From NCBI GenBank assembly GCA_038503065.1, contig JBCAMK010000007.1, positions 2,046,001 to 2,110,000 of the forward strand: DNA of 64,000 bases. Reading direction: 5' to 3'. The notes beneath the pieces are model-generated. The model worked only from the letters and a program-made list of their open reading frames with translations, did not search any database and was not told where the DNA came from. Position numbers and translations under genes: made by a program. This DNA is from Paragyromitra xinjiangensis. Its lineage: Eukaryota; Ascomycota; Pezizomycetes; Pezizales; Discinaceae. How positions within the stretch are numbered: position 1 is the first letter of the stretch; every line of letters begins with the position of its first letter. Shown here in pieces: positions 50,493 to 59,410 of this stretch.

Positions 50493-51965
50493 ATGTTCGG
50501 CCAAAGATCCGTTTCCCTGGTTTCCTTCCTCATCTTATCGTCAAAGGTCTTTGCTCAGATCCCAGCTGCCTTCACATCAGGCTTTGATCCTACAAACATC
50601 GAGCTTGTGGTCAACTATGGTGGTAGCATTGACAAGATCACAGATGGCGAAGTACTCGGCCCAGCTGGTAAGTCCACCTACCTGATACTGCTCAATTTTA
50701 GTTACCAACATAGTCCAACAGATACCAGTACGGTTCCTAAGTTTGCCCTTGGGGACTCCTCAGCCATTAGCAAGAGCTCGAAATACATAATCCTCATGAT
50801 CGATCCCGACAGCCCGTCGCTTGATGATGACACCTCCGTGCAAGTCCTACACTACCTCAAGACCGATTTCGCCGTAACAGACATCACCAACCTCGGCTCT
50901 AGTGCTGCCACCGCCGCCATGCCATATGCTGGTGCTGACAAGTCCGTGGGTACCGGCCCACACAGGTATATCTTCCTGCTATATGACCAGCCATCCTCAG
51001 GCTTCATGAACGTTGGTGTCCCCGACCCCTCAAACCGGACCTTCAGCGTTGCGACCTGGAAAGCCGCAAACAACCTCAAGCCCGCCATTGCCGGAGTCCA
51101 CTTCGTCGCCACTCCCCTTAGCGGTGCCGCCCCTACTAGTGCCGTCGCCGAAGGCGCTGAAACCACCGTCTGGGACTACACCATCACTACTACTGCTCCC
51201 TGCACTAGCACCGCAATGTGGTCCACCTCCGCCCTCGCCGAACCACTGATCACCGACTCCGCCCTACCCTACCCCACCGCAACGGCCGCTGCCTCCTCTG
51301 CGCCCCCCAGTGCTGCCACAACCCACAAAGTAATCGTCGGAGGCCCCAACACCCTAACCTACCAACCCTCATGGGTCGACGCCTCCGTCGGGGACGTTGT
51401 CGAATTCGACTTCCTAGAAAAGAACCACACCGTAACCCAAAGCACCTTCGACACCCCCTGCATCTTCAACCCCGCCGGTGTCAAATCCGGATTCCGACCA
51501 AACCCAGAGAACATCCCCGGCAAGGAAACCTTCACTTTCAACGTCACCGATACGAAACCGAAATGGTTCTACTGCGCTCAGGCGAAACATTGTCAGGCCG
51601 GTATGGTGTTCGCTATTAACCCCGGTACTAAGTTCCCTGCGTATCTGGCTTTGGCTACTGGTGGGGGTTCGTCTGCTCCTGCGGCTACTGCGACTTCGAT
51701 TCCTTCCGCGGTCTCGTCGGTTCCTTACGCGGTTTCTTCGGCACCGTATGCGGTCTCGTCCGCGGTTGTGGCGTCGTCAGCGTTGTATCCTATCTCTACT
51801 ACGCTACTTGCTACTGCTACGGGAACTGGAGGGTTCCCGGTCGCGACGGGGAATGTGTCTGCGCCTGGCGCAACTGGTGTGCCGGTCTTTGAAGGTGCTG
51901 CTTCGGGGAGGGTTGCTGCGTCGTGGGTGTTGGCTGGGGTGGCGGCGGCGTTGGTGTTGTTGTAG
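50493..51965 (+). CDS. Secreted PEBP-like plus cupredoxin protein, probable GPI anchor
   Basis: Join 50493-50667 and 50722-51965 gives about 472 residues. A signal peptide covers ~1-21 (SFLILSSKVFAQ). A PEBP domain spans about 25-205, with the hallmark MIDPDSPS and TGPHRYIFLLYDQP motifs. After a Ser/Ala linker a cupredoxin domain runs ~258-360, with type 1 copper ligands in the expected pattern: His294, then Cys343-x4-His348-x4-Met353. A Ser/Ala/Val-rich stalk follows, then a C-terminal hydrophobic tail (AASWVLAGVAAALVLL) typical of GPI-anchored proteins. The 54-bp intron (GTAAGT...CAACAG) is a multiple of three without stops, so unspliced message would stay in frame and add 18 residues. Role is unknown: an electron-transfer or lipid/ligand-binding surface protein is plausible. 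Confidence 0.85.
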   Translation: MFGQRSVSLVSFLILSSKVFAQIPAAFTSGFDPTNIELVVNYGGSIDKITDGEVLGPAGKSTYLILLNFSYQHSPTDTSTVPKFALGDSSAISKSSKYIILMIDPDSPSLDDDTSVQVLHYLKTDFAVTDITNLGSSAATAAMPYAGADKSVGTGPHRYIFLLYDQPSSGFMNVGVPDPSNRTFSVATWKAANNLKPAIAGVHFVATPLSGAAPTSAVAEGAETTVWDYTITTTAPCTSTAMWSTSALAEPLITDSALPYPTATAAASSAPPSAATTHKVIVGGPNTLTYQPSWVDASVGDVVEFDFLEKNHTVTQSTFDTPCIFNPAGVKSGFRPNPENIPGKETFTFNVTDTKPKWFYCAQAKHCQAGMVFAINPGTKFPAYLALATGGGSSAPAATATSIPSAVSSVPYAVSSAPYAVSSAVVASSALYPISTTLLATATGTGGFPVATGNVSAPGATGVPVFEGAASGRVAASWVLAGVAAALVLL

Positions 51966-52662
51966 GGAGGAGGGGAGTAATGTAATGATGGGGATCAGGA
52001 TCCTGTGTAGAATTATTTTCGCTTCTTTGACTATTTTTTCTTTTGTTTTGGGTTTTGTTTATTTAGGGGTAGTGGGGAGTAGGTAGTAATGAAATTCCTT
52101 ATTGGGAGTTGAACTTTCTGTGCTTGTTTGTTTCGTGATGCGGTTGCGAATGGCTCTTGCTTGGTTTGAGTGCAGACCCTCGAATGGCTTTCTAACGTGT
52201 AACGACCGTCTTACTAGTGGTCTTATTAGGTAGCTTGTTTAGAGATGGTCTATTGATGTCTGCTAGTAGTCACGGCTTGGTAAAAACCTTTCTTTTTTGC
52301 TTCTGCTAGTTTGTTCAACTCTTATATTTATTCGTCGAGTTAAATAGAGTAGGGCCACACCCCTACCCTCATGGTAGTGGGTTATACATGCGAGTGATAT
52401 CTCATGATGATGGTTTTATATCAGTGCACCAGAGGCTTTTGTTTTGAATTTACGACTGCAGGATATAGCTTATATTTGGAGTAACTATTTCGATACGCGT
52501 ACGCTATGCTATCTACGATTTTCCTGTAAACTGTTTTTTAGCATTCTGTGTTCACCATCCAACACCAATACTACTCTCCACCCCATCCCAACACAAACGA
52601 ACCAACACCAAGCAAAACCTCACCCAACTCCATCTACAACCAACCCTCCAACCAACCTACCC
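51966..52662. other. Convergent intergenic region
   Basis: Lies between the 3' ends of the PEBP-cupredoxin gene (+) and the GH43 gene (-). T-rich after the PEBP stop; no gene seen. Confidence 0.6.
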
Positions 52663-53852
52663 CTAAACCACCGGCCACCCCGTACTCCAACCAATCACAT
52701 TCCACCCAAACCTCTTCTGCCCATCCGCATACCCGATCGTCGTATCAACTAAACACCAGTCAGCCTTGCTCATCTCCACCCCTCACCTCCACCCCAAACT
52801 CACCATAATGATAATAAAGCACCGCTCCCCCCTGCGCCGAATCAGCAAACACACCCTGTCCGCCCGGTCCATAAACAGTTCCGTGACTCGCAAGCACGGT
52901 TGTGCCGCCTCCGGCGGTGCAGGACTTGCCGGTTGCATCGACCTGGGTGTGTTAGTCTCAATACGTTGGAGGGGGGTGGGGTGGGGGTGGGGGGTTACAT
53001 AAGGTCCATTAACGGAGGAGGAACGGCACACCATGATACGGTATTCCGCGCCCTGAGCGGGTCGACTCGTATCGAAGCCTACAAACGTGAGTAAGGTGGA
53101 TTAGTTAGGATATGGGTGGATATACCACAGCAGGTTCCGGACGAGAAAAAGAGGTAGTAGTACGGCGACCTGTAGTAGGTGAATGACCCCTCGATTGCGT
53201 GTGAGCCGGAGGAGTTATATGCGACCTGGTAGGAGCTGGATCCGGCTGTTTTTGTGGGAGGGTTTGCCATGGCGACTTGGTAGATGTCGTTCCAGAAGGA
53301 GCCGAATGTGGCGTAGTAGGTGCTGCCGGAGAGGATGATGTTGGAGTCGATGGCGTTGTAGGCGGAGCTACTGGAGGATGCGATTCCGGTTGAGCCGAGG
53401 TCGGTCCAGGAGCCGTATTCCATGGTTGTTGAGCGTGCTACGCCGACGGCGGAGGATTGGGAGCCGAAGGTGGAGACGGAGTAGTAGAGGTAGTAGTAGT
53501 CTCCTACTTTGATGACATCGGGGGCCTGAGGAGGTTAGTGTTGGTTGTGAGTTTGGGGGAGGGGGAGGAGTACCCAGAGGTCGGTGTTTCCGGAGAGGTT
53601 GATACTCGAGCCGCTGGGGAGGGCGCTGCCTTGGTTCGTCCATGGGCCGGATAGGGAGGTTGATTTGGCGATTGTGATTTTGTTGCCGGTGGAGAAACGG
53701 AAGTAGGTTCCGTCGGAGGTTCGTTTGATTACGGCGGGGTCATGGACGACGCAGTCTCCGGAGCAGGCGCCGGGGTCTGCCACGGCTGAGACGGAGGAGA
53801 TGAAGGGGGAGATGCTCAATAGAGCGGCGGTGAAGAAGGTACTGAACAGCAT
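52663..53852 (-). CDS. GH43 family enzyme, arabinan endo-1,5-alpha-L-arabinosidase type
   Basis: Predicted complement join 53852-53574, 53525-53126, 53078-52999, 52942-52804, 52748-52663 gives 327 residues with all phases consistent; introns are 48, 47, 56 and 55 bp. A signal peptide precedes DPGACSGDC. The three GH43 acidic residues are visible: Asp38 in VVHDPAV (base), Asp153 in YNAIDSN (pKa modulator) and Glu205 in HAIEGSF (acid). Other family words are [64 protein letters not shown]. Such enzymes cut the arabinan side chains of pectin outside the cell, complementing the GH6 glucanase in this window. No carbohydrate-binding module is present. Confidence 0.92.
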
Positions 53853-53928
53853 GGTGGTCAGTAGCTGGGTTTCTTAGGTGGTAAGAAATGCTTGGAGGGG
53901 AATTGGAATCTCGGTGGGAATGAGTCGA

Positions 53929-53934
53929 TTTATA
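53929..53934 (-). promoter_or_regulatory. Candidate TATA box of the GH43 gene
   Basis: TATAAA on the minus strand (CCATATAAATCG) about 77 nt upstream of the GH43 start codon, a normal distance for a fungal promoter with a short leader. Confidence 0.5.
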
Positions 53935-55534
53935 TGGTCAATTGAGGTCCTCGGTATTAGAGATGCGGGATCCATAGTTAGTAGTATAGTAGGTGTGATT
54001 GTTCAGTACTGCAGCTACCTAGAGTGTTTGTTTCTAGATAATTATTGGTAACTACCATGCCGAACCAGGGTACTAGAAATTAGCCAGAATTCGGATGCTG
54101 CCGGGTTCCCCACAAGGGACGCGTACGGAGCCACTGAGGGGTTGCTGATCCTCGGAATATCTGTACCCCAGATCTAGAACGTGGGGTTATCGATACCTGG
54201 TAGAATCACTTCCAATTGTTGAACCATCATTGTCTTTGATCTCGTTAACAGCCATGAAGCTCAGCCAACAGGGTATAAGAGTTGCCGAGGTGAATTTTAA
54301 GTATAGCCTATTTGGCGATGGCGAATTTCTGAAGAAATAATAACTGTCTTCCTAATTAATCACTCTTCGACCAGCCCGAGATAAAGTGTTGTTGAGCATC
54401 CACTACTTTACCTGACACCAGAGCTAAAGCTTTGACAACATGCGGATTATGTGGTCCCGACGCCCGAGGCTCGGGTTAGATGAGATTCGGCTCCGCTTGG
54501 CGGGAATCTTGCCGTAGACTGAACGTGGGCTTTATTGCTAGGATTGCCAGGCTGAATATCCTTGCTGCGTTCCAACCCTTACTTTGGAATAGGTAGAGTA
54601 GGTGGCTCCGCTATCACAGTCGCGACGGTTGTTTGGTGGTAAGTAACCTCATAGCAAGCTGGTGGACAGCTCACGTCGGATTATTTCGGCCGAAGAGCGG
54701 AAGTGAAGGAAACAATGCCGGTTTCGTTACTCTTGTTCCCGAGATTCCAAGCGAAGCCAGGTGGTTGACTTTTCGGGTTAGACGGACTGCTGGTTAGTGA
54801 TTTTGATTTTGATTCGTGTTATTCAAAACGTGGAAGAGTGAGATTTTATGATGTACGACATGGTCCCGATTTTGCTGTATATAACGCTCTATAAGAGTAA
54901 GATGTCTTGGGAGGGCTCATCTGTGCTCGACTGCTATTTCTGTATTTTCAGATTCTTGCCGTTAAAGCCTGATGCTGTATGTAGATAATCCCTGCACAAG
55001 AGATCGGTTGCAATAGAAAAGGGGTACTTTAATATTCGGAGCCTTTAACCCGAAATGATTTTCTTGGACCATGGTTTGTCACTCGGTTACCCACTTTGCG
55101 AAATTGAGAAGAGCTTGGATCGAGTTATTTCCTTTCTGACCTGAGAGTAGTTTCAACTGTATTGATTGCCTGGCCGTAACGAAAATACGCCGGATTGGTA
55201 TTGTTGCATGGGCTGTCAATGGAAGAGAAATCTGTTGCTAGTCTTGATTCTACGCCTGTGCACAGTTAAGATGTTTGTTTACTGACGGTGAGGATATACG
55301 TAACCTACAGTTTCCCCCGAACCAACGTAATCGCTTTTGGCATCAACTTTATAAATTATATTTAAAATATGATATAAGTAATCAAGCTTATTGCTAATGT
55401 TAAAAGATACAAAGGTTACTGATAAAAGCTAAGATAGTCCCCAAAAACGTTATACTACCTGCTCCTCAAACCATTACCAACGAAAGCGTTTGATGCGAAA
55501 ATACTCTGACGCGAAAACACAACCCAAGACTAAC
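53935..55534. other. Intergenic, nothing supported
   Basis: Upstream flank of GH43 then about 1.5 kb with no accepted gene. A short AT-rich patch lies near 55340-55390. Confidence 0.5.
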
Positions 55535-56464
55535 CTATGTCCCCAACCGTTGAGTAAGACTCGCCCCACTATCAAGAAGCACTTTAATAACATCCCCCCA
55601 AGACCTCGACGAAGCCACCGTAGTACAAGTCCGAATCCTCATATTCCTCTTTGTCCGCCTATTAGAATCAATCCTCCTAGCCCAATCTACCGCCGTCCCC
55701 CCCGCAAAATCCTTCGCATCAACATCCGCCCCGTTCTCCAACAACAACCTAACAACCCCCTCCCGTCCCGCTCTCGCCGCCCAATGAAGCGCCGCCCCAC
55801 CCTCCCTCGTATCCACCGCCGAAAGATCCGCTCCATTCTCCAACATCAACTTAACCACCCACTCCTTCCCAACAAGCCCACACGCTTCTTGGAGCATATT
55901 TGTCGAACAATAGAGACTAGGCTGGGCAGTAGCATCCGCCCCATACTCTAACAGCAACCTAATGACGGCCTCCGAACTATCATCAATCGCCCACCTCAGC
56001 GGCGTCCTCCCCCATCTGTCCTGCGCAGTCGGATCCGCCCCACCTTCCAACAGAATCTTCAGCGTCGTCTCGGAATCCTTCGTGAAAGCCGCCCAATGAA
56101 GCGCCGTAGTCATCTCGCAGCAGCGCATCGAGATATCAGCTCCGTTGTCAAGTAGGAGTTTAACCATAGTTGCGTTCCCAGCCTCTGCTGCATAATGCAG
56201 TGCGGTTCGTAAACTCCCCTTGTTCTGGAAATTAACGTTCGCTCCTTTAGAAATCACGATCCTGGCTAGTCCTTCGTAACCGCGTTTGGCGGCGACTGCG
56301 AGGGCGGATTCGCCGTCGATATCGAGGATGGCGTGTTTATGGAGGATGGGGGTTAAGAGGTAGGTGAGCTGGGAGTTGACTCTGAGAAAGGAATTAAGAT
56401 CCCTCACGCTCAGAAATCCAGCAATAAGGAAGATAATCTCGTTGGGAAGATCGAGAAGCGGCAT
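55535..56464 (-). CDS. F-box/ankyrin repeat protein 2
   Basis: 309-residue intronless frame. The N-terminus MPLLDLPNEIIFLIAGFL and VRDLNSFLRVNSQLTYLL is an F-box-like motif closely matching the paralogues at 43.3 and 57.8 kb. At least six ankyrin repeats follow, for example SALAVAAKRGYEGLARIVI, TALHYAAEAGNATMVKLLLD, TTALHWAAFTKDSETTLKIL, TPLRWAIDDSSEAVIRLLLE and AALHWAARAGREGVVRLLLE. The last repeat is interrupted by a basic stretch (RRTKRNMRIR). The internal Met at 56464 is preferred over one eight codons upstream because it opens the shared motif. Likely an SCF-type adaptor with an ankyrin substrate-binding arm; the target is unknown. Confidence 0.85.
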   Translation of the reverse strand: MPLLDLPNEIIFLIAGFLSVRDLNSFLRVNSQLTYLLTPILHKHAILDIDGESALAVAAKRGYEGLARIVISKGANVNFQNKGSLRTALHYAAEAGNATMVKLLLDNGADISMRCCEMTTALHWAAFTKDSETTLKILLEGGADPTAQDRWGRTPLRWAIDDSSEAVIRLLLEYGADATAQPSLYCSTNMLQEACGLVGKEWVVKLMLENGADLSAVDTREGGAALHWAARAGREGVVRLLLENGADVDAKDFAGGTAVDWARRIDSNRRTKRNMRIRTCTTVASSRSWGDVIKVLLDSGASLTQRLGT

Positions 56465-56603
56465 TGCTGAAGGACGGTGGATATTCAAGCTCTTGGAAGT
56501 TCAAAAAACTGACGTCGGAGCTTAGGCAACGTGGGTTAGGGTTTCGTCGGAGTTTCTGCGCATGTCTTGAACCCCACCGATGCGAAGGCTGACCTTCAGG
56601 TCT

Positions 56604-56909
56604 CTATTGGTGGAAGAAGAGGAGAAGCCCCCGTCGGTACAGAGGATGCTTATCTGACTCTATGATCTCCTGAGCGAGCTCTTGCTCATCATTACCGAAA
56701 GCTTCAAGCACCGGGAAAACCTTGGTTGTCTCCTCCGGGCCAATCGCTGTTGGCATCCTGGCATCCCTCTTCTAGCTGCGCCCTCACTCTTAGATAGGTA
56801 TCAGGACGAGAAAAGCTCAGTGGTGCGAGGCCATAAGCCGTTAGAGTAATGACATCGTGAGGAGGTTTATCTGTAAATTTATAGAGATATGCTAAACCTA
56901 ATTTGGTCT
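56604..56909 (-). pseudogene. Broken coding exon, unknown family
   Basis: From a TAG acceptor-like site at 56909 the minus strand reads protein-like (LAYLYKFTDKPPHDVITLTA, FSRPDTYLRVRAQLEEG). Near 56735 the protein-like frame continues one base later (TTKVFPVLEAFGNDEQELAQ) to a stop at 56604-56606. Skipping a single base joins the two frames. An upstream exon ending TNALQQKPLR near 56990 is possible but the phase does not match. It reads as a decayed gene or an assembly frameshift between two F-box/ankyrin paralogues. No family is recognised. Confidence 0.35.
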
Positions 56910-57842
56910 AGTGTAAGACCATCCATGCTAGGAAAACGGTACCAAGCTTTCACTACTTCTATAATTCCTGCAAGACTGTTGCTACCTCCGCAGGGGCTTT
57001 TGTTGAAGTGCATTGGTTTGCTCATCGGTACGGTACATACATGTAATTTCGTGCACCGTTACAAGTGAGTGATTGTTCATGATCTGTGTAGTGGCAGGTT
57101 GTCCTAGAATATGCAACCCTAACCCTGGTGCCATACCCCTCCTGGGATCCCCGTGCCACTTCATTGAACCGTCTTAATGAACTACCGTTTATCGCACTTA
57201 CTGATCTGCGTCTATAGCGCACGGCAAGGGAAAATCGAGAAACTTGGGGTTTACCAGCAGGGTCTTGCGGTCAATTCTACTATTGGAGTCCTCACCGAAA
57301 ACTCTAAAGAACTAATGGCAGGACTGGGCCTCAAATCTCACGATTCCTTTGCTGTACGATATGACGGCAAAATTACACCGGGTATCTGAAACTCTACCTA
57401 GATAGCAAGCGGGGAGGTATCGGGAATCTGTTCTGGATACAGCAGGAATAAACGAATCATCAGATTTTTCTTGACATTGATCATGCGACGTGTTGTCTCT
57501 GCGGTGCAGTGAATCGAAGGGATTTTTGGAGGTGCTCTGGATATGCAGGGACTCAGAAAAAAGGGTCCAGGCTTAAAATCCTAGTACGAGGCGTGCATAT
57601 CATTGGCCACTAAAATTTTTTTTGGTATCGTTTTTGCCACTCATCATTGCCTATCGCTCCATATCAGTATATGTACCCCTTATCCTATGCACCTAATCTG
57701 CCGAGATTTTTTCGTCAATGTCTGGGCTTTCATTTCGTGTCCTTATGGTATTAATATGGGTTGTTCTGTCTTTCCTCTCACATCTTTAAGACTGGTGGTT
57801 GACCCCCCTCGAAAACTCCAAATTTCAGTCTCTCCTTCAGTA
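56910..57842. other. Spacer between divergent F-box/ankyrin genes
   Basis: Contains coding debris. A plus frame at 57177-57389 has a protein-like stretch (GVYQQGLAVNSTIGVLTENS) after a TATAG acceptor-like site and stops at 57389. A telomere-like AACCCTAACCCTGG lies at about 57114. No intact gene is supported. Confidence 0.4.
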
Positions 57843-58448
57843 ATGTCTCTTCTTAGCTTTCCTAACGAGATTCTCCTCTTAGTTGCGGAGTATCTTAGTA
57901 CCCAAGACCTCAACTCCTTCCTCCAAACGAACCACCACCTCGCCTGGCTCTTGAAATCCCTTCTCCACGACCATGCTATCCAAGATAAAGATGGGCTAGC
58001 AGCGCTTTCCTTCGCCGCAGCGAAGGGCTACGAAAAGCTAGCCAGACTCGTACTCGAGAAAGGTGTAGATATCAACTATCGAAACGACGGTGCCGACAAA
58101 GAGCAAAAAACCGCGCTGCATTTCGCGGCAGAGGCTGGAAACGAAGAGATGGTTAGACTACTGCTCGAACACGGCGCTGATATCTCGATATGTAGCGAGC
58201 ATGGAGCTACGGCTCTACACTGGGCAACTAAAGTGTCGGATTCTGAAGCGATTATGAGACTTTTGCTCGGAAGCGGCGCGGATATTGCGGCGGAGGATGA
58301 TAGAGGGAGGACACCGCTTCATTGGGCGATTTACAATAATGGTAGTAAGGCTGTGTTTAAATTGTTTTTTAAACATGCGATGGACTTGTCGTTTGAGCAA
58401 CTTATGGTGGGGTATGAGCACGCTCGGATGAAGTTCGGGTGCGAATAA
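57843..58448 (+). CDS. F-box/ankyrin repeat protein 3
   Basis: 201-residue intronless frame. The N-terminus MSLLSFPNEILLLVAEYL, QDLNSFLQTNHHLAWLL is nearly the same F-box-like motif as proteins 1 and 2. Four ankyrin repeats follow: AALSFAAAKGYEKLARLVLE, TALHFAAEAGNEEMVRLLLE, TALHWATKVSDSEAIMRLLL and TPLHWAIYNNGSKAVFKLFF. It is shorter than protein 2 and ends soon after the fourth repeat (MKFGCE), so it may be a 3'-truncated paralogue. The frame is open upstream to 57603, but that part has no domain and is treated as leader. It is transcribed divergently from protein 2. Confidence 0.8.
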   Translation: MSLLSFPNEILLLVAEYLSTQDLNSFLQTNHHLAWLLKSLLHDHAIQDKDGLAALSFAAAKGYEKLARLVLEKGVDINYRNDGADKEQKTALHFAAEAGNEEMVRLLLEHGADISICSEHGATALHWATKVSDSEAIMRLLLGSGADIAAEDDRGRTPLHWAIYNNGSKAVFKLFFKHAMDLSFEQLMVGYEHARMKFGCE

Positions 58449-58932
58449 GGGGTTGGGTGTCTGCTTGGGAACGGAGCTTATATGGGCAATTGCTTTGTAT
58501 TGGGTGATGAAGAGGTATGACTTAACGACTGGGTTTTTGTTGGAGTAGGGCGTGCACGCAGGCGACTATATCGGTTAGATACAGATGGATTAGACAGCGG
58601 AAGGAGAGTTCTTTTTATTTTATTTTTATTTACCTTTTGAGTGTTATAAAACTGCTACGGAAGGGTTTTCAACCATCTAGATACACTGTTTTCTAAAAAA
58701 AAATTATGAGTCTAGGGTTGGCAGGGATCTTAAGTATCGTGCCTATCATCCCATCTATAGAGTAAGCTTCAGGATTTAGTTTTTAATTACATGTATCCCA
58801 ATGTGGATATATAGCTATAACTGACTACAAAGATCTAGAACAAACCCGTCAATGATCGTTCGAATATATTCCAGAGTTCATTCTTCATGTTTTTCTCATA
58901 TATGAGGGACATGAAAGAATACTCACAAGGTC
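58449..58932. other. Intergenic
   Basis: Short spacer between the 3' ends of F-box/ankyrin gene 3 (+) and the broken small gene (-). T- and A-rich runs near 58610-58700; nothing else seen. Confidence 0.5.
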
Positions 58933-59242
58933 TTAGGAAATAATTTCTATCTCAACCTTGCGCTGTGGCATCTCGGCGCTCTCGCCCTGCCTGCCTTCAG
59001 CTTGCCTATCCCAAAGCCCCTCTTGCTGCTCCTGCAACCCTTCTCTAGAAATCATCATCTCTTGAAATTTCTGCTCGAATTTGACAGAATCATCTCTGTC
59101 ATCCCTTTGCTGTCCACTCTACCTCATCTTGATCTTTCATAATCGTAGACGAGCAAGTGCTCGAAACTGTATTAGTATCGCCAACTTTTGGGCTCACATT
59201 TTGGAGACAGTATTCTCCCGGTAAGATTGGTATATTTTTCAT
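58933..59242 (-). pseudogene. Small unknown gene with an apparent +1 frameshift
   Basis: Minus strand: an ATG at 59242 opens MKNIPILPGEYCLQNVSPKV and reads protein-like through KDQDEVEWTAK. It then hits TGA. Skipping one G in the AAAGGGATGAC run continues into DDRDDSVKFEQKFQEMMISR, then a Gln/Glu-rich segment (GLQEQQEGLW) and MPQRKVEIEIIS, ending at TAA 58933-58935. The joined product would be about 102 residues, hydrophilic and probably helical at its C-terminus. No family is recognised. Its start lies 168 bp from the divergent helicase start, so the two could share a promoter. It could be a pseudogene, a sequencing insertion or a programmed shift. Confidence 0.45.
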
Positions 59243-59410
59243 TGCAAGTCGTATTTTAAATATTTGATATTCATCGAAATTTTCGCTGCTCCGCTGCTCG
59301 CTGCTCGCTGGGGGTTTTTGCGTTTTTTGGCTTGTATTGTGTTATGGATGGCTAATTTTTATCCAAAGCTCGTTTTGGTAATCCTCTATAACTCTAGGAG
59401 AATCATTACA

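Noticed and set aside
55490..55951. 153-codon plus-strand frame rich in Pro and Arg
   Set aside because: Antisense shadow of the ankyrin repeats of F-box/ankyrin gene 2.
57114..57127. AACCCTAACCCTGG as a possible interstitial telomere
   Set aside because: Only two units; too short to claim a telomeric remnant.
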